16,588 nt of DNA, from contig DATCIH010000127.1 of the NCBI GenBank assembly GCA_036507955.1, forward strand, positions 1 through 16,588, read 5' to 3'. Positions 1 to 7,038 of this stretch are shown here, piece by piece. The stretch's first letter is position 1, and each line of letters opens with the position of its first letter. Position numbers and translations under genes: made by a program. The stretch comes from DATCIH01 sp036507955. Its GTDB lineage: Bacteria > Bacillota > Clostridia > Clostridiales > Clostridiaceae. The notes beneath the pieces were generated by a model that ran no database searches, was not told the DNA's origin, and saw only the letters and a list, made by a program, of their open reading frames with translations.

Positions 1-2
1 AA

Positions 3-167
3 CAAGGTGTTCAAACCCAGCAGTATGTGGCGAAAATTCTATCTATTTCTTTGGGACAGGTTTTAGTAGGTTTTGTTGGGATACTTGTAATTTCAGTGGG
101 CTTCTTTCATGTTTATCAGGGAATCATGCCAGGGTTCGATAGTCAGCTTCACCTCACTTATGGTTAA
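3..167 (+). pseudogene. DUF1206 membrane protein, 3' fragment
   Basis: The third + frame is open from the window edge to a TAA at 165-167. It encodes QTQQYVAKILSISLGQ, then a hydrophobic segment (VGFVGILVISVGFF) and HVYQG. This fits one repeat of the DUF1206 integral-membrane family, in which a Q-rich loop and an LG motif precede a membrane helix ending in a Y-x-G turn. The gene starts outside the window. Homology seems to fade around 150-165, where the opposite strand begins to read as the C-terminus of a TnsA-like protein, so the 3' end is probably truncated at a recombination junction. The role of DUF1206 proteins is unknown. The family call is from pattern recognition only. Confidence 0.55.
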
Positions 168-392
168 GGTTGATATATTTAAAGGTTTGTTAAATATATC
201 AATAATTATTTTTTTATCTACTATTGCTTTAAAAAATATTTCATTAATATCTGAAATATTTATATTCAAACTATTTGAAATCTGTGCAAAAGCATAGGCA
301 ATCGGAATATTGCGGGAGCTGATTTTTTCTAAGCCTTCAACTAATTGTTTATAAATACATCTGATAAGTCTTTTCCTGTTATTATTGCCCAA
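93..392 (-). pseudogene. tnsA: TnsA-like endonuclease, C-terminal remnant (shifted frame)
   Basis: This minus frame encodes LVEGLEKISSRNIPIAYAFA and then SDINEIFFKAIVDKKIIIDI followed by FNKPLNISTLTISEV. It resembles the C-terminal domain of Tn7 TnsA, the part that contacts TnsC: a long helix, a small helical domain and a terminal strand motif ending CISQVV in the E. coli protein. It lies one frame off from the N-terminal part (341-877). The TTG that would open it at 392 is not a real start, because the overlap still reads as the N-terminal domain in the other frame. Homology covers roughly 150-350. The last codons (93-150) are antisense to the DUF1206 fragment. No tnsB follows. Confidence 0.6.
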
Positions 393-877
393 TCAATATT
401 TTTAGCATTAAAAAACCGTTTTTCTATTTCAAACTTTTCCATTGTCCTTTGATTGGGAAGGTTAGTATCAGGTTTTAATGTTCTAGCATAGTAATTTATC
501 TTTCCTTTTTCTCTTGTGGTAATGAGAAAATCTGTGGTCATTATAATATCTTCACCCTTAAAATTTGGATACTTTATCCTAGTCTCAAGTGCGATATTTT
601 GTAATTGTTCAATTGGTAAGAGGGGATATTGTTCTTTTATATCAATTACTTCTTCACTCCACTCAAAATAATAAAATGCAGCATATTCTAATTTTGATAG
701 AAAATGATGTTCTCTCCCAGTCTTCCAGCCCAAGATACGATTTGATTTACCTTTAGAGCCGAGACTTCGTACATTTAATAAAGGAACGTATTGATCTTTG
801 TCTCTTTCCCAAAGCCTATTTTTCATATAATCTTGAACGTATTTACTTGAAAGTTTATTAGAGTTATATCTTCCCAT
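341..877 (-). pseudogene. tnsA: TnsA-like transposon endonuclease, N-terminal catalytic part
   Basis: TnsA is the endonuclease of Tn7-type transposons that cuts the 5' ends of the element while TnsB cuts the 3' ends. The 178 codons show the restriction-endonuclease-like catalytic set: E64 in SKLEYAAFYYFEW, D116 in MTTDFLI and K135 in YYARTLKP, after a typical RSLGSKGKSNRILGWKTGREH lead-in broken here as RSLGSKGKS and GWKTGREH. The ATG at 877-875 has an AGGAGG eight bases upstream, so I prefer it to the longer frame from 919. The frame ends at 341 after ...DVFINN. TnsA proteins are about 270 residues, and at this point one expects about 15-20 more residues before the C-terminal domain, which resumes in another frame. 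I read this as a small deletion plus frameshift. A -10-like TATAAT lies at 909-914. Confidence 0.72.
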
Positions 878-908
878 ATGAAGTCCTCCTAAAAAATTTA
901 TATATTTG

Positions 909-914
909 ATTATA
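909..914 (-). promoter_or_regulatory. -10-like box upstream of the tnsA remnant
   Basis: The minus strand reads TATAAT here, 31 bases before the tnsA ATG and just past the T-rich tail of the nrdJ terminator. No convincing -35 is present, because the upstream bases are the terminator tail. It is only a possible promoter. Confidence 0.25.
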
Positions 915-916
915 AC

Positions 917-961
917 CAAAAAGTAAAAAGTAAAAACCCTCTAGATATCTATCCAGAGGGT
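917..961 (-). terminator. Rho-independent terminator of nrdJ
   Basis: On the minus strand ACCCTCT (961-955) pairs with AGAGGGT (942-936) around a 12-base loop. It is followed by three runs of five T separated by AC (935-917). It lies about 75 bases past the nrdJ stop and before tnsA, so it isolates nrdJ from the transposon remnant. Confidence 0.82.
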
Positions 962-1036
962 CATAATATAATTATTCACTTAACAGAACATAACTTAATT
1001 GTATTTCTACTCTAAAGGGCTTTATGTTAAGTTTTC

Positions 1037-4021
1037 TTAACTACATCCAGTAGTGGTCCCACAATCTAGACAAACCTTACAGGTACCGTTTCTTACCATT
1101 CTTGTGCTGGAACAAGTAGGGCAGGTGGAACCATAAATTCTTTCACGATCTTCCACTTTTATATTGTCCATCTTTGATACTTCCGTTACTACAACTTCCG
1201 TTGCCACAACTGTGGAATAATTTTCAGGAGTAACCTGGCATCTAGAATAATCTCCAAGTTCAATATCTATTATTTTGCTTATGAGGTCAGATATAGAGGA
1301 AACATACTTGATATATGGATGCTTTTGCACAAAGCCATAAGGTTCATATTTTTGTCCTCTAAGCATCTTTGACATATCCTGTGGTGGAATATGATATTGA
1401 AACATAACTGATAGAGTTTTTGAAAGAGAATTTAATAATCCTGTTATAATTGTACCTTCTCTATCTGTGGATATATATATCTCTGATATATCTCCATCTT
1501 CTCTTCTATTTACAGTAGTATATATTTTAACATCATCAATTTGAGCAGGATGTGTTGTTCCTCGCCTTATTCCCTTTGGTTTATCTCGTCTTGAATATTG
1601 ATTACTCTTTAAAAGTTTATTCGCATGCTCTAAGAGATCCTTATAGGATAATTCCTCCAAGGATATATCCTTGTTTGACGCAAAGTTTATATTTAAAGGC
1701 TGACTAGCCTTAGAAGCATCTCGATACAAAGCAATTCCCTTTATTCCAAGTTCCCAGGAGGATATTACAACATCTTTAAAATCCTCTATGGTTGCGTTCT
1801 TAGGTAAATTAACAGTTTTTGAAACTGCTCCTGATATAAGAGGGGTAATTGCAGCAACCATTTTAACATGGCCCATTGGGGCTATAAACCTTTCTCCGCT
1901 ACCACAACGATTTGCTGTATCAAAAATATTGAGATGTTCCTCTAAAAGCTCTGGAGCTCCTTCAATTTTACCGTCAGATACTTTTTCATATTCATAGCCA
2001 TTTTCTTCTACTTTTTCTGACATGGATATATATTCAATTATATTAGCTATGGCTTCTTTATTATAGCCTAGGTTTTCCAGTGCTGCTTCAATTACAGGGT
2101 TAGTAATAGTTATAAAGCCACCACCAGATAGTTTTTTGTACACTATATGACTAAAAAAGGGCTCAATAGAGGTGGCTCCACAATCCATAGCGAAGGATAT
2201 GGTGCCTGTAGGTGCAATTACTGACACCTGAGCATTTCTAAAACCATGTTTATTACCAGATTCTAATGCAAGGACCCAGGACTTTTTCAATTCATTGCTT
2301 AAATACTCCAGATTTTTACTTAATAAAAGCTGATGATCAACCTTTAAAGGCTCATAATTTAATTCTTCAAAAGCATCCTGGAGCGCTCCGGCTGCCCTAC
2401 TATGATTTCTTATTACTTTAAGCATTGGCTCAGAGTTTAGTTCATAATATTTGAAGCTTCCAATCTCCATTGCCATAAGAGCGGAAGTAAAGTAGGAATA
2501 TCCAGTAAGAATTCCTACTAAAGAAGCAATAATATTCCTTCCTTCCTCTGAATCGTAGGGATATCCCATTACCATAAGTAAAGAAGCAGCATTTGCTAGT
2601 CCTAGACCGGTTGCCCTAAATAAGTAGGTTTTTCTTGCTATATCCTCTGTTGGAAATTGCCCCCAGTGAATAGACGCCTCAAGCATAAGCTGAAGAAGTC
2701 CGATTACATGCTTATAGCCTTCTATATCAATTTTTTTAGTTTTAAGATCATAAAACTTATATACATTAATGGATGCTAAATTACAAGAGGAATCATCTAA
2801 AAATGCATATTCACCGCAGGGATTTGTTGAATTTATTCTGTTGTGATATGCTTTTAAATCTCCATCTTCCCCTTTTGGACATGTATGCCAAGCATTAAAT
2901 CTGTCACTAAATTGTGGAGCAGGGTCTGCACACTGCCAAGCCGATTTGTTAAAGGCATCCCATAATTCTTTGACTTTAATCTTTTTATTTGAATTTGGAT
3001 CAACTCTACCAGTAAGCTCTATTTCTTCCTCTGGGTTTTCTGATAAAGACTTAACCTTATTCATAAATAAATCTGAAAATCTAACAGAGTTATTTCCATT
3101 TTGCCCAGATACAGTATCATAGGCTTCTCCATCCATATCCATATCATAGCCCATCTTACCAAGGGCTCTTACTTTATCTTCTTCCCTGGCCTTCCAGGTG
3201 ATGAAATCCATTATCTCAGGATGATCTATATCAAGACAAAGCATTTTAGCAGCCCGTCTTGTAGTTCCTCCAGATTTTATAGCTCCAGCATTTTTGTCAA
3301 GACCTTTTAGAAAGCTCATAAGACCAGAGGATACACCACCTCCGGAAAGTCTTTCATCTTTAGCTCTTATGGAAGAAAAATTTGTTCCAGTTCCAGAGCC
3401 ACCCTTAAACAGTTTGGTTTCTGTTATGTATTGCTCAGATATGGAATGAGGTCCGAGCAGTTTATCTTCAATAGATAGAATAAAGCAGGCAGAAGCTTGA
3501 GTTCTTGAATAATTATCTGGGCTTTCAACTACTTTTTGAAGCTTTTCATCAAAATAATAAGTATTTTGTTTATTCCCCTTAATTCCATAGGATAAGGCTA
3601 AACCTGTATTAAACCATTGAGGAGAATTAGGTGCATGCATTTGATTTAAAAAGGTATAAACCATTTCATCATAATAAATATCTCTTTCTTCCTTAGTTTT
3701 AATAAGTTTTTCATCCATCAAGGCTTCTGTCCAAAAATTAACAAGTCTATGAGCTACCATTTTCATACTATTTTCATATTCCAGCGTTCCAGTTACTCCA
3801 GATTTCCTGAAGTATTTAGAAGCAATAATATCACAAGAGTTCTGTGTATACCCTTCTGGAAATTCTAGATCCTTCATATCACAAAGTACCTTTCCAGATT
3901 TATAATCTTTTAGAAATACGTCCACTCTTTTCCACTTAAATAAATCGTATACAGTTATATCTTTATTGTCCTTTAAAATAGATGTATAATACCGTTTAAA
4001 TAGAGAACTGACCTTTTCCAA
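1037..4021 (-). CDS. nrdJ: Vitamin B12-dependent ribonucleotide reductase (class II)
   Basis: Reduces ribonucleotides to deoxyribonucleotides using a radical generated from adenosylcobalamin, giving oxygen-independent dNTP supply. The 994-residue product has the glycyl/thiyl-radical barrel landmarks: the finger-loop NPCGE at 400-404 with C402 as the thiyl-radical cysteine, ASACFIL for a redox-active cysteine, and GGSGTGTNFS. A TSCPD-like region (GIRRGTTHPAQ onward) follows in the C-terminal third. The tail carries C967-P-T-C970 and CKVCLDCG at 981-988, then a final GC pair. Cys-rich tails of this kind re-reduce the active site or bind zinc. The start is TTG at 4021-4019, with AGGGGG about eight bases upstream and no better ATG. 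It is a single-gene transcript closed by the terminator at 917-961. An NrdR-type box overlaps its promoter. No intein or frameshift is visible. Confidence 0.95.
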   Translation of the reverse strand: MEKVSSLFKRYYTSILKDNKDITVYDLFKWKRVDVFLKDYKSGKVLCDMKDLEFPEGYTQNSCDIIASKYFRKSGVTGTLEYENSMKMVAHRLVNFWTEALMDEKLIKTKEERDIYYDEMVYTFLNQMHAPNSPQWFNTGLALSYGIKGNKQNTYYFDEKLQKVVESPDNYSRTQASACFILSIEDKLLGPHSISEQYITETKLFKGGSGTGTNFSSIRAKDERLSGGGVSSGLMSFLKGLDKNAGAIKSGGTTRRAAKMLCLDIDHPEIMDFITWKAREEDKVRALGKMGYDMDMDGEAYDTVSGQNGNNSVRFSDLFMNKVKSLSENPEEEIELTGRVDPNSNKKIKVKELWDAFNKSAWQCADPAPQFSDRFNAWHTCPKGEDGDLKAYHNRINSTNPCGEYAFLDDSSCNLASINVYKFYDLKTKKIDIEGYKHVIGLLQLMLEASIHWGQFPTEDIARKTYLFRATGLGLANAASLLMVMGYPYDSEEGRNIIASLVGILTGYSYFTSALMAMEIGSFKYYELNSEPMLKVIRNHSRAAGALQDAFEELNYEPLKVDHQLLLSKNLEYLSNELKKSWVLALESGNKHGFRNAQVSVIAPTGTISFAMDCGATSIEPFFSHIVYKKLSGGGFITITNPVIEAALENLGYNKEAIANIIEYISMSEKVEENGYEYEKVSDGKIEGAPELLEEHLNIFDTANRCGSGERFIAPMGHVKMVAAITPLISGAVSKTVNLPKNATIEDFKDVVISSWELGIKGIALYRDASKASQPLNINFASNKDISLEELSYKDLLEHANKLLKSNQYSRRDKPKGIRRGTTHPAQIDDVKIYTTVNRREDGDISEIYISTDREGTIITGLLNSLSKTLSVMFQYHIPPQDMSKMLRGQKYEPYGFVQKHPYIKYVSSISDLISKIIDIELGDYSRCQVTPENYSTVVATEVVVTEVSKMDNIKVEDRERIYGSTCPTCSSTRMVRNGTCKVCLDCGTTTGCS

Positions 4022-4041
4022 ACTTAATACCCCCTAAAATT

Positions 4042-4064
4042 TATCTAATTAATATAATTAGATA
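4042..4064. promoter_or_regulatory. 9-bp inverted repeat in the nrdJ leader
   Basis: TATCTAATT (4042-4050) and AATTAGATA (4056-4064) form a perfect dyad with a five-base spacer. It sits between the nrdJ -10 box and its ribosome binding site, so it would lie in the 5' untranslated RNA. It could be a second operator or a weak RNA hairpin. It is A/T-rich, so chance is not excluded. Confidence 0.4.
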
Positions 4065-4075
4065 TTAATCTGCAT

Positions 4076-4103
4076 ATTGTATAAATATCAGTACAAAGCA
4101 CAA
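4076..4103 (-). promoter_or_regulatory. nrdJ promoter
   Basis: On the minus strand TTGTGC (4103-4098) and TACAAT (4081-4076) are separated by 16 bases, a good sigma-A arrangement. The -10 box lies about 55 bases before the TTG start. The -35 hexamer is one end of the NrdR-like palindrome. Confidence 0.6.
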
Positions 4104-4113
4104 TATATAGTGC
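4098..4113. promoter_or_regulatory. NrdR box
   Basis: GCACAATATATAGTGC is a near-perfect palindrome that matches the NrdR-box consensus (acaCwAtATaTwGtgt) at all but the outermost bases. NrdR is the zinc-ribbon/ATP-cone repressor of ribonucleotide reductase genes. The box covers the -35 hexamer of nrdJ, as expected for repression. NrdR usually binds paired boxes. The neighbouring palindrome ATAATATATATTAT (4114-4127) is a much weaker candidate partner, only about 15 bp away centre to centre. The box also lies about 130 bp upstream of the divergent DUF350 gene. Confidence 0.75.
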
Positions 4114-4180
4114 ATAATATATATTATATGTGAAAATAATTCCAATTTCAAGCGTTTTAGAAATAACTTTTTTAAAGGTA

Positions 4181-4209
4181 TTGAATATTAAGATTAATTA
4201 TGAAATAAT
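4181..4209 (+). promoter_or_regulatory. Promoter of the DUF350-yaaR pair
   Basis: TTGAAT (4181-4186) and AATAAT (4204-4209) are 17 bases apart, 34 bases before the ATG at 4243. Each matches the consensus at four or five of six positions. Confidence 0.45.
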
Positions 4210-4242
4210 AGGAACATAAGAAAGTTTTTTGGAGGGTTTTTC

Positions 4243-4464
4243 ATGGGAAATCAAATAGAAAGTGTTTTTGGTAATCTAGGTGTAAGTATCCTTTTTGGTG
4301 TAGTAGGTATATTTGTTTTAGCTTTGGGATACATAATATTTGATAAGCTTATACCTCTTGATTTTAATAAGGAACTGGAGAAGGGAAACTTAGCAGTAGG
4401 CATTTTAATTGCTGGTCTTCTTATTGCTATAGCACTTATAGTATCAAGAGTAGTAGCAGTTTAG
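4243..4464 (+). CDS. DUF350 small membrane protein
   Basis: The 73-residue protein has two hydrophobic helices, about 13-34 and 48-71, joined by a polar linker with FDKLIPLDFNKELEKGN. The F-D-x-L-x-P-x-D-F-x-x-E-L followed by G-N-x-A-V-G is the hallmark of the DUF350 (YjfL-like) family. Here a single unit is present, while many members have two. The biochemical role is not established. The ATG follows GGAGG at 4231-4235. The next gene (YaaR family) starts 33 bases downstream in the same direction, so the two are probably co-transcribed from the promoter at 4181-4209, divergently from nrdJ. Confidence 0.85.
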   Translation: MGNQIESVFGNLGVSILFGVVGIFVLALGYIIFDKLIPLDFNKELEKGNLAVGILIAGLLIAIALIVSRVVAV

Positions 4465-4497
4465 TAAAACTAAATTTGAAATCGAGGTGAAAATGTT

Positions 4498-4920
4498 TTG
4501 GAAATATCCAGAATAAATAGGGATTCCAAGGTTTCACAAGAAAAAAAGCCTATTGATAATAAAAAGGAGTTTTCACAAAGTTTTAGCTTTGCAAGGGAAA
4601 AACGAAATGAAGAAGAGCTAAAAAAGCTAAGTGAGGCTATTAAAAAGAAGGGTAGTAGGCTGGCAATAACAAAATGCATGGTAGATGTAAAAGCATATAA
4701 AGATTTAATAAAAGAGTATTTACATTCTGTAATAGAATATATGTATACCCTTAAAAAGGACATTAGCTTTTGGCAAACCCAGTATTTTATTAGAGTAGAA
4801 ACAATAGACGAAAAATTAGAAGAATTAACAAAACTATTTTTAGAAGGACAACAGGAAAATATATCTATAGCCAGCAAGGTTGATGAAATATCTGGATTAA
4901 TAGTCGACATTTACAAATGA
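4498..4920 (+). CDS. yaaR: YaaR family (DUF327) protein
   Basis: A soluble, highly charged 140-residue protein. The N-terminal ~35 residues are polar and probably disordered. From about residue 27 a conserved pattern appears: SQSFSFA, then a lysine-rich helix, then KKKGSRLAITKCMVDVKAYK and the helix DLIKEYLHSVIEY. This is the DUF327/YaaR family signature, and YaaR is the B. subtilis namesake. Its molecular function is unknown. The start is TTG at 4498, with GAGGTGA ending seven bases upstream. The nearby ATG at 4493 is out of frame and closes after seven codons. The stop TGA (4918-4920) is the first triplet of the terminator stem. Confidence 0.83.
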   Translation: MEISRINRDSKVSQEKKPIDNKKEFSQSFSFAREKRNEEELKKLSEAIKKKGSRLAITKCMVDVKAYKDLIKEYLHSVIEYMYTLKKDISFWQTQYFIRVETIDEKLEELTKLFLEGQQENISIASKVDEISGLIVDIYK

Positions 4921-4957
4921 AATCTGAGGCAGTATTTGCTTCAGATTTCATTTTTTC
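4918..4957 (+). terminator. Convergent terminator containing both stop codons
   Basis: TGAAATCTGAGGCA (4918-4931) pairs with TGCTTCAGATTTCA (4937-4950), with one G-T pair, around a five-base loop. A six-T run (4951-4956) follows on +. The left arm begins with the yaaR stop TGA. The right arm ends with TCA, the minus-strand TGA stop of the flavin reductase. The T-run doubles as the terminal lysine codons of the reductase. On - the tail (TTTGTAAAT) is a poorer T-tract, so termination is likely stronger on +. Confidence 0.85.
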
Positions 4958-5517
4958 TTTCTTATTGAATAACCAAAGCTACCTAAGGCATTTTGTGATA
5001 CGCTTAAGTATTCACCATGAGAGTAGCATATGAGATCTGCTTTTTTAAAATCGATTTTACCTTTACTATCAATTAAGCTTTCTTCTACTTTAGTTAAAAG
5101 CACCTCGCCTAAAAAAAGATGATGACTACCTAACTCTATTATGTTTATAACCTTACATTCTAAAGAAACAGGACACTGAATTATGGAAGGGACAGGAATC
5201 TTTTCCCCAGGGTCTAGGTCAAGTTTCATTTGCTTTATTTTATCAATATCTCTACCAGATTTAACACCGCAAAAATCAACTGCATAGGTTAAACTTCTTG
5301 GTGGCATATTAAGAGTGAAGAACCCACTGCTTTTTATATTCCCATAGGATAATCTTTCAGGTCTAATAGCTAGTGATATGATGGGAGGTTTGCTGCAGGC
5401 AGTTCCTACCCAGGCAGCAGTAAAAACATTTACTCGACCTTCACTGTCTATTGAATTTATTAAAACCACGGGGACAGGGTTTAGCATAGCGCTTCCATTA
5501 AAATATTTTTTAGCCAT
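4948..5517 (-). CDS. Flavin reductase family protein (FMN-binding)
   Basis: The 189-residue protein matches the flavin reductase-like split-barrel family that binds FMN. The N-terminus MLNPVPVVLINSIDSEGRVN is the usual P-V-x-L-I/V-x-S opening, followed by FTAAWVGTACSKPPIISLAI (the T-A-A-W segment that lines the flavin) and RLSYGNIKSSGFFTLNMP. The helix DFCGVKSGRDIDK follows, and in the distal third come ELGSHHLFLGEV and ADLICYSHGEYLSV. Members reduce free flavin or act as flavoprotein oxidoreductases, and the substrate here cannot be told. ATG at 5517-5515 follows GAGGT six bases upstream. It is convergent with yaaR and divergent from xylA, so the 5521-5698 region serves both directions. Confidence 0.88.
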   Translation of the reverse strand: MAKKYFNGSAMLNPVPVVLINSIDSEGRVNVFTAAWVGTACSKPPIISLAIRPERLSYGNIKSSGFFTLNMPPRSLTYAVDFCGVKSGRDIDKIKQMKLDLDPGEKIPVPSIIQCPVSLECKVINIIELGSHHLFLGEVLLTKVEESLIDSKGKIDFKKADLICYSHGEYLSVSQNALGSFGYSIRKKK

Positions 5518-5549
5518 ATAATTACCTCAAACTTTCTTGAATATGTTTT

Positions 5550-5558
5550 ATTATAGCA
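5550..5558 (-). promoter_or_regulatory. Extended -10 promoter of the flavin reductase gene
   Basis: On the minus strand TGC TATAAT (5558-5550) is an extended -10 element 33 bases before the ATG. No clear -35 is present; the palindrome at 5567-5580 lies where one would be. Confidence 0.45.
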
Positions 5559-5566
5559 TAAACAAG

Positions 5567-5580
5567 AAAAGTATACTTTT
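5567..5580. promoter_or_regulatory. 14-bp palindrome, possible operator
   Basis: AAAAGTATACTTTT is a perfect palindrome between the flavin reductase and xylA promoters, sitting at the -35 position of the former. Its centre is 50 bp from the centre of the related palindrome at 5618-5629 (both have AAGT...ACTT half-sites). Which regulator it serves, if any, is unknown. Confidence 0.4.
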
Positions 5581-5611
5581 ATAACTTTTTAAAATGACTT
5601 TATAAAACCAA

Positions 5612-5640
5612 TTGAAAAAGTTATAACTTAATGCTATATT
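5612..5640 (+). promoter_or_regulatory. xyl operon promoter
   Basis: TTGAAA (5612-5617) and TATATT (5635-5640) are separated by exactly 17 bases, about 60 bases before the xylA ATG. The perfect palindrome AAGTTATAACTT (5618-5629) fills most of the spacer, so a bound protein would block RNA polymerase. Confidence 0.65.
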
Positions 5641-5666
5641 ATGATTAGGGCTAATATAAAATTATG

Positions 5667-5685
5667 CCTTAGGTAACACCTAAGG
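5667..5685. promoter_or_regulatory. Candidate XylR operator, 8-bp inverted repeat
   Basis: CCTTAGGT-AAC-ACCTAAGG is a perfect dyad lying just downstream of the expected transcription start and running into the xylA ribosome binding site (AGGAG at 5688-5692). It is the most G/C-rich and most symmetric site in the region. Its position fits a roadblock-type operator for the ROK repressor encoded two genes on. Assignment to XylR is inference. Confidence 0.5.
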
Positions 5686-5698
5686 GAAGGAGATTGTT

Positions 5699-7018
5699 AT
5701 GTCAGAGTTTTTTAAAAATGTTTCTAAAATAAAGTATGAGGGTAAGACCTCAAAAAATCCGCTTGCTTTTAAATTCTATAATCCAGAAGAAGTTATAGCT
5801 GGTAAAACTATGGAAGAACATTTGAAATTTTCAGTTGCCTATTGGCATACCTTTACTGGTGCAGGTAGCGATCCATTTGGTGTAGGAACTGCTATAAGAC
5901 CATGGAATAACTTATCAGATCCAATGGATATTGCAAAATGTAGATTGGAAACAGCCTTTGAGTTTTTTCAAAAGCTTGGTACACCATACTTTTGTTTTCA
6001 TGACAGAGATATTGCACCTGAAGGCTCATCTCTTCTAGAAACGAATAAAAATTTGGATACTATTGTTAATCTCATAAAAGAAAATATGAAAGGGTCCAAG
6101 GTTAAAGTTCTTTGGGGCACAGCTAATATGTTTAGCAATCCTAGATTTGTTCATGGTGCTTCAACTTCCTCAAATGCAGAGGTATTTGCTTATAGCGCTG
6201 CCCAGGTGAAAAAAGCTATGGAAGTTACCAATGAGCTTAAAGGAGAAAACTATGTATTTTGGGGTGGAAGAGAAGGCTATGAAACTTTATTAAATACAGA
6301 TGTAGCCCTGGAAAATGATAACTTTGCGAGATTCCTTCATATGGCATTAGATTATGCTAAGGAAATAGGCTTTAAAGGGCAGTTCCTTATTGAACCAAAG
6401 CCAAAGGAACCATCAAAGCATCAATATGATTTTGATTCAGCTACAGTCTTAGCATTTTTAAGAAAATATGGTTTAGATAAAGATTTTAAATTGAACATAG
6501 AGGCTAATCATGCAACACTAGCAGGTCATACCTTTCAACATGAACTTAATGTATGCAGAATTAATGGAGTTTTAGGAAGTGTAGATGCTAATCAAGGAGA
6601 TCCAAACCTAGGATGGGATACAGATCAATTCCCTACTGATATTTACAATACAACCCTTGCAATGTATGAGATCCTTAAAAATGGTGGTCTTGGAAAAGGC
6701 GGACTTAACTTTGATGCTAAAGTAAGACGTGGTTCTTTTGAGATGGATGATCTATTCTATTCTCATATAGCAGGAATGGATACTTTTGCCCTAGGCTTTA
6801 AGATAGCAAATAAGCTAATAGCAGATAAGGCTTTAGATAGCTTTATTGAAAAAAGATATGAAAGTTATACAAGCGGTATAGGACTAGATATCGTAAGGAA
6901 CAATGTAGGCTTTAAAGAACTTGAAACTTATGCTCTAAAGCAAAGTGAAATAGTTAATATTTCAGGAAGACAGGAACAATTAGAAGGTATATTAAATCAA
7001 TATATAATGGAACAATAA
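5699..7018 (+). CDS. xylA: Xylose isomerase
   Basis: Interconverts D-xylose and D-xylulose in the cytoplasm with two divalent metals. The 439-residue length is that of class II xylose isomerases. The active-site residues fall at the standard positions: H101 and D104 in FCFHDRD, E232 and K234 in LIEPKPKEP, E268 and H271 in NIEANHATLAGH, D296 in GSVDANQGD, D307 and D309 in GWDTDQ, and D339 in NFDAK. All metal ligands appear intact. ATG at 5699 follows AGGAG with a six-base gap. It is the first gene of xylA-xylR-xylB, with a 20-base gap to the next gene and no terminator between. Control is probably by the palindromes around its promoter. Confidence 0.97.
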   Translation: MSEFFKNVSKIKYEGKTSKNPLAFKFYNPEEVIAGKTMEEHLKFSVAYWHTFTGAGSDPFGVGTAIRPWNNLSDPMDIAKCRLETAFEFFQKLGTPYFCFHDRDIAPEGSSLLETNKNLDTIVNLIKENMKGSKVKVLWGTANMFSNPRFVHGASTSSNAEVFAYSAAQVKKAMEVTNELKGENYVFWGGREGYETLLNTDVALENDNFARFLHMALDYAKEIGFKGQFLIEPKPKEPSKHQYDFDSATVLAFLRKYGLDKDFKLNIEANHATLAGHTFQHELNVCRINGVLGSVDANQGDPNLGWDTDQFPTDIYNTTLAMYEILKNGGLGKGGLNFDAKVRRGSFEMDDLFYSHIAGMDTFALGFKIANKLIADKALDSFIEKRYESYTSGIGLDIVRNNVGFKELETYALKQSEIVNISGRQEQLEGILNQYIMEQ

Positions 7019-7038
7019 ATATATAGAGAGTGATGTAA

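Noticed and set aside
335..395. Programmed ribosomal frameshift in tnsA
   Set aside because: No classical slippery heptamer with a following structure is visible. Joining the frames would still omit about 15-20 expected residues, which fits a deletion better.
917..936. Tn7-like transposon end (short direct AAAAAGT repeats) upstream of tnsA
   Set aside because: The repeats are the T-rich tail of the nrdJ terminator read on the other strand. No TGT...ACA end and no repeated ~20-bp TnsB-type sites are visible.
2811..2830. Intein insertion in nrdJ at the active-site motif
   Set aside because: NPCGE is continuous and spacing between motifs is normal. The 994-residue length suits an uninterrupted class II enzyme.
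4022..4097. Cobalamin riboswitch in the leader of the B12-dependent reductase
   Set aside because: The leader is under 70 bases and A/T-rich, with no B12-box-like sequence. Class II reductases are usually not themselves under cobalamin riboswitch control.
4470..4910. 146-codon open frame antisense to yaaR
   Set aside because: Its composition (S/L/F-rich) is typical of a shadow of a lysine/glutamate-rich gene, it has no ribosome site and it matches no family. The + frame has a clear DUF327 signature.
5521..5698. CcpA cre site in the xyl control region
   Set aside because: No stretch matches TGWAANCGNTNWCA closely; there is no central CG dinucleotide in a suitable palindrome.
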